In this document: positions 6,622-9,145 of the stretch, piece after piece | Position numbering within the stretch: position 1 is the first letter of the stretch | How the letters are laid out: every line of letters starts with the position of its first letter | NCBI GenBank assembly: GCA_036645575.1 | Contig: JAVXNW010000096.1 | Coordinates: 1-9,145, forward strand | Length of the DNA: 9,145 nucleotides | Direction of reading: 5' to 3' | From: JAVXNW01 sp036645575 | GTDB lineage: Bacteria > Bacillota > Clostridia > Christensenellales > Aristaeellaceae | The notes under the pieces: model-generated | What the model saw: only the letters and a program-made list of their open reading frames with translations | Database searches by the model: none | Told to the model about the DNA's origin: nothing | Translations under genes and position numbers: made by a program

Positions 6622-8959
6622 AAAGAAAAAATGGCTGGATCTGGCGGGCGCGGCGCTGATCGCGGCGGCGCTTGGCACGTCGCTTGCGATGATCCTGTGC
6701 GGGGCGCTGGGGTTTCCGGTCGCGCTTCGCCAAGTGGCGCTCACGTCGTGCGCGCTGGCGCTCTTGTGCGCACTTGGGCGCTCCGGCAAGGTGGGTCTGG
6801 CGTTTTCGCTCGGCCTTGGCGCGCTGCTCGCGGGGTACGCGCTGTTTTCGCGGGTGCAGATGGGCGAAAAGCTGGTGGCGCTCGTGCGGGCGCTTGCGGA
6901 TTTGTCCACGGGCGGCGCGCTTGCGGGCGAATATGGAATGGCCATTGCGCTGGTCGTGGGCGGGCTCATGACGCTGTTCATGTTCTGGCTTGCGCAGATG
7001 AGCGGCGGCGTATACCCGGCGCTGGCGCTGTCGCTCGTGCTGATCATGGGCGCGTGGCTTGTGAACAACCAGCTGGAAATTGGCTATGCGGGCGTGGCGG
7101 CGGCGGCGCTTGCGTGCCTGTTCGCGCGCGCGTCAGACGACAGGGTCTCCTACTGGCGTGCCGCGCCGATCGCGGCGGTGGCCGTGCTTTTGGCGCTTTT
7201 GATGCTGCCGGCGGGCAATCCCACCTGGCCGCCGCTTGCGCAGGCCGCGCAAAAGGTGCGCGACCTGTTCGACGATTATTTTTTGTTCACCGACCCGCGC
7301 ACCACCTACTCGATCAGCGCGGATGGGTTTCAGTCGATGGGCGAGGTGCTGGGCGGCCCGGCGGAGCCGAACCTAGGCGACGTCATGACGGTTGAGACGA
7401 CGCGGCCGCTCCTGCTGCGCGGCTCGATCAAGCGCACCTACACCACCTATTCGTGGACGGAGAGCGCGGTCAATAGCCGCTACGTGTTCATCGACCCGCT
7501 GAAAAAGCAGGTGCGCGATCAGGTATTTGACGCCGATCGGTTCGCGGGGCTCGATCCCTCGGGCGCGTTTGAGCAGGCGACCTGCAACGTCACGATGCTC
7601 AGTAGCGGCATTTCCGCGCTGTTTGTGCCGCACCGGCTGACCGATATGGCCATTCCGCTCGACCTTGCGGCCTACTTTAGCACGAGCGGCGAGGTGTTCC
7701 TCACGCGCGGCGTCGTGCCGGGCGACCGCTACTTGGCGACCGCGCTGATCCCGACGGGCGATCAGGCGGCGATGCGCGCGCTGCTTGCGCAGGCGCAGAA
7801 AGCCGGCGACGACCGCTATCAGGATGCGCTGAACGCCTATACCAGCCTGCCGCACGGCATTGAGCAGGGGGTGTACACGCTCGCGCAGCAGATTACCGGC
7901 GGGATCACGTCGCCCTACGACAAGGCGCTCGCCATCGAGCAGCACCTGATGACGCACTACCAGTACGACTTGACCGTGGATTATCCGCCGCGCGACCGCG
8001 ACTTTGTCAGCCATTTCCTGCTCGAAGGCAAGACCGGCTATTGCAGCTATTTCGCCTCGGCGATGGCGGTAATGGCGCGCATGGCGGGGCTTCCGTCCCG
8101 GTACGTCGAGGGCTATCTTGTGCCGGTGCGCGAGGGCGGCGTGACCACGGTGACCGGCAAGAACGCGCACGCGTGGGTCGAGATCTACTTTGAGGGCGCG
8201 GGCTGGATTCCGTTTAACCCGACCCCGGGCAGCGGCGACAGTTACGATCCGGACGCGGGCAGCGCAGGCAAGGACGGCGGGGGAAAGACCGCGCTTCCGC
8301 CGCAGGAAGACCCGAACCAGTCCCCCGATCCGACCGCCGCGCCCACGCCCGAGCCGACCGACGCGCCGCCGGAGGACGAGCCGCCAGAGGATCAGCCGCC
8401 GGAGGACGAGCCGCCGGAGGATCAGCCGCCGGAGGATCAGCCGCCGGAAGATCAGCCGCCGGAAGACGAGCCGCCGGAGGATCAGCCGCCCGAGGAGCAG
8501 CCGCCCGAGGACGAGCCGCCCGCGATTCAGGGCTTGTGGTGGTTGCTTGTGCTGATTCCCATTGCGGGCGCCGCGTTTTTCGTGGTCAAGCGCCTGCGCG
8601 ATAGCGACCCGTGCCGGATCACGAAGGGGCGCAAGAGCGCATCGGAGAAGCTGCTGATCTGGTATCGCGCGCTGATATTGGTGCTGGAAGCGCAGGGGCA
8701 GGTGCCCGGCGCGAGCGAGACGCCGGTGCAGTTTGCCGCGCGACTTGAAAGCGCCGCGATCGCGGACGCGAAATTGAGCTGCGTCATGCAGCAGCTTTCG
8801 CTCAGCCGCTACGCTGGCCGTAAGCCCGACGCGAATACGCTCGGCCAGGCCCAGGCCGCCTACGCACAGTTGACCGCCCAGCTGAAGCCCCCCGAGCGCC
8901 TGCGCTGGCTCGCCCACCGCCTGACCCAAGGCCTAGGCGACATGACGAAGATCCCGTAG
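6599..8959 (+). CDS. TgpA-like membrane protein with transglutaminase-like and DUF4129-like domains
   Basis: The product has 786 residues. Seven hydrophobic segments lie at about 13-35, 42-60, 65-84, 112-134, 138-156, 162-177 and 187-204. An extracytoplasmic region follows with a transglutaminase-like core: GYCSYFASAMAVMARMAGLP (nucleophile C482), NAHAWVE (H524) and GWIPFNPTPG, where N540 occupies the usual Asp position. Residues 590-641 are a proline/acid pentapeptide repeat linker, followed by a membrane segment (about 645-664) and a cytoplasmic DUF4129-like tail (EKLLIWYRALILVLEAQG, then SETPVQFAARLE). TgpA-type proteins are linked to cell-envelope processes, but the substrate is unknown. 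Start choice: GGAGG at 6585-6589 lies 9 nt before a TTG at 6599; an ATG at 6614 (MDRKKKW) lacks its own site but overlaps the DUF58 stop. Topology suits coupling of the cytoplasmic MoxR ATPase to an external enzyme, which is inference. Confidence 0.93.
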   Translation: MSEPRMDRKKKWLDLAGAALIAAALGTSLAMILCGALGFPVALRQVALTSCALALLCALGRSGKVGLAFSLGLGALLAGYALFSRVQMGEKLVALVRALADLSTGGALAGEYGMAIALVVGGLMTLFMFWLAQMSGGVYPALALSLVLIMGAWLVNNQLEIGYAGVAAAALACLFARASDDRVSYWRAAPIAAVAVLLALLMLPAGNPTWPPLAQAAQKVRDLFDDYFLFTDPRTTYSISADGFQSMGEVLGGPAEPNLGDVMTVETTRPLLLRGSIKRTYTTYSWTESAVNSRYVFIDPLKKQVRDQVFDADRFAGLDPSGAFEQATCNVTMLSSGISALFVPHRLTDMAIPLDLAAYFSTSGEVFLTRGVVPGDRYLATALIPTGDQAAMRALLAQAQKAGDDRYQDALNAYTSLPHGIEQGVYTLAQQITGGITSPYDKALAIEQHLMTHYQYDLTVDYPPRDRDFVSHFLLEGKTGYCSYFASAMAVMARMAGLPSRYVEGYLVPVREGGVTTVTGKNAHAWVEIYFEGAGWIPFNPTPGSGDSYDPDAGSAGKDGGGKTALPPQEDPNQSPDPTAAPTPEPTDAPPEDEPPEDQPPEDEPPEDQPPEDQPPEDQPPEDEPPEDQPPEEQPPEDEPPAIQGLWWLLVLIPIAGAAFFVVKRLRDSDPCRITKGRKSASEKLLIWYRALILVLEAQGQVPGASETPVQFAARLESAAIADAKLSCVMQQLSLSRYAGRKPDANTLGQAQAAYAQLTAQLKPPERLRWLAHRLTQGLGDMTKIP
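8366..8521 (+). repeat. In-frame 15-bp tandem repeat encoding PPED(E/Q)
   Basis: Ten tandem 15-bp units plus a final PP encode PPEDE, PPEDQ, PPEDE, PPEDQ three times, PPEDE, PPEDQ, PPEEQ and PPEDE. Units differ mainly at GAC-GAG versus GAT-CAG and at third positions. The array forms an acidic, extended proline-rich linker between the transglutaminase-like domain and the last membrane segment. Such an array is prone to copy-number change by slippage without breaking the frame. Confidence 0.97.
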
Positions 8960-8965
8960 GGGAAC

Positions 8966-9052
8966 GAGGAGGCGGGGGGAACGGGGAGGCGGGAAGTATA
9001 GTATGGGAGGCGGCGAGGAGGAGGCGGGGGGAACCGGGAGGCGGGAAGTATA
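8966..9052 (+). repeat. Purine-rich 35-bp direct repeat (two copies)
   Basis: Copy 1 is 8966-9000 and copy 2 is 9018-9052, a 52-bp period with one mismatch (G versus C at the 18th position). Each unit starts GAGGAGGCGGGGGG and ends GGGAAGTATA. The 17 bp between them also contains GGGAGGCGG, so the region is an imperfect array of related G-rich motifs. The plus strand is almost free of C and T and has many runs of three to six G, which could form G-quadruplexes. It starts 7 bp after the stop codon of the operon's last gene. No coding potential is seen. Confidence 0.9.
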
Positions 9053-9068
9053 TTTAGGGGAGACGGAC

Positions 9069-9124
9069 GGGGGCCTCCGGCGGCCGGGGCGCTGCCCCTG
9101 GACCCCGCCAAGGAAGGTCCTTGG
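9069..9124. repeat. Stacked GC-rich hairpins, probable dispersed intergenic repeat
   Basis: Two adjacent perfect stem-loops are seen: GGGGC-GCT-GCCCC (9086-9098) and CCAAGGA-AGG-TCCTTGG (9108-9124), with GGCC and CCGG self-complementary segments upstream and an outer GGGG/CCCC pairing possible (9069-9072 with 9103-9106). The pattern of hairpins linked by a CCCCTGGACCCC-type sequence resembles short extragenic palindromic elements I recall from GC-rich bacterial genomes; that resemblance is from memory and unchecked. Neither stem is followed by a T run, so a terminator role for the operon is possible but not shown. The element may continue past the window end. Confidence 0.55.
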
Positions 9125-9145
9125 ATGCCAGCGCGCCTGCGGGCG

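Noticed and set aside
8366..8521. Tandem repeat considered as a CRISPR-like array
   Set aside because: The units are 15 bp, contiguous, without spacers, and translate in frame within a long gene, so this is a protein repeat.
7373..8929. Antisense open frame of 518 codons opposite the transglutaminase gene, with Arg/Leu repeat blocks
   Set aside because: It mirrors the codon bias and the 15-bp repeat of the real gene. The product is rich in Arg, Leu, Gly and His without recognisable domains, as expected for an antisense shadow in GC-rich DNA.
8966..9052. Two 35-bp repeats considered as a minimal CRISPR
   Set aside because: There are only two copies, the 17-bp interval resembles the repeat itself, the sequence is low-complexity purine, and no cas genes are nearby.
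8860..9111. 83-codon minus-strand frame across the operon end and the G-rich repeat
   Set aside because: It is largely the proline-rich reverse reading of a purine repeat plus an antisense reading of the last gene, with no motif or start signal.

Overview
The window reads as a chromosomal segment from a GC-rich member of the Bacillota (Firmicutes), most likely a Clostridia-type gut or anaerobic lineage. The evidence is a T-box leader in front of thrS, an L10 autoregulatory leader with a terminator-attenuator in front of rplJ, strong AGGAGG-like ribosome binding sites and consensus sigma-A promoters (TTGACA-17-TATACT). The base composition is clearly GC-rich by eye and strongly GC-biased at third codon positions. 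I cannot name the genus from sequence alone.

Left part, minus strand: the start of rplL (ribosomal protein L7/L12, cut by the window edge) lies downstream of rplJ (L10). Both are transcribed from a near-consensus promoter at 965-993 through an L10 leader of about 170 nt that ends in an intrinsic terminator. Upstream of that promoter is an unrecognised gene for a small exported protein with five cysteines spaced exactly every third residue (1015-1803). A gene-free stretch with two strong hairpins separates it from thrS (threonyl-tRNA synthetase). thrS has a complete threonine-type T-box leader, with terminator, T-box sequence, a candidate ACC specifier and a consensus promoter.

Right part, plus strand: diverging from thrS is a tightly packed three-gene operon with overlapping ends. 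It encodes a MoxR-family AAA+ ATPase, a DUF58 protein and a large membrane protein with a TgpA-like transglutaminase domain. The last carries seven N-terminal membrane segments, an extracytoplasmic transglutaminase-like domain with a Cys and His but an Asn where the Asp is usual, a low-complexity linker of ten PPED(E/Q)-type pentapeptides, another membrane segment and a DUF4129-like tail. This gene trio is a widespread but poorly understood module, in which the ATPase is thought to act as a chaperone-like remodeller of its partners.

The last 186 bases, after the operon, hold no convincing gene. They contain a purine-rich 35-bp direct repeat (34 of 35 identical, 52-bp period, G-quadruplex-like) followed by stacked GC-rich hairpins that look like a dispersed intergenic repeat element. 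I found no CRISPR array, tRNA, rRNA, insertion sequence or phage gene. The most unusual items are the CxxCxxCxxCxxC exported protein, the Asp-to-Asn change in the transglutaminase and the 3'-flanking repeat cluster. None amounts to a demonstrably new system.
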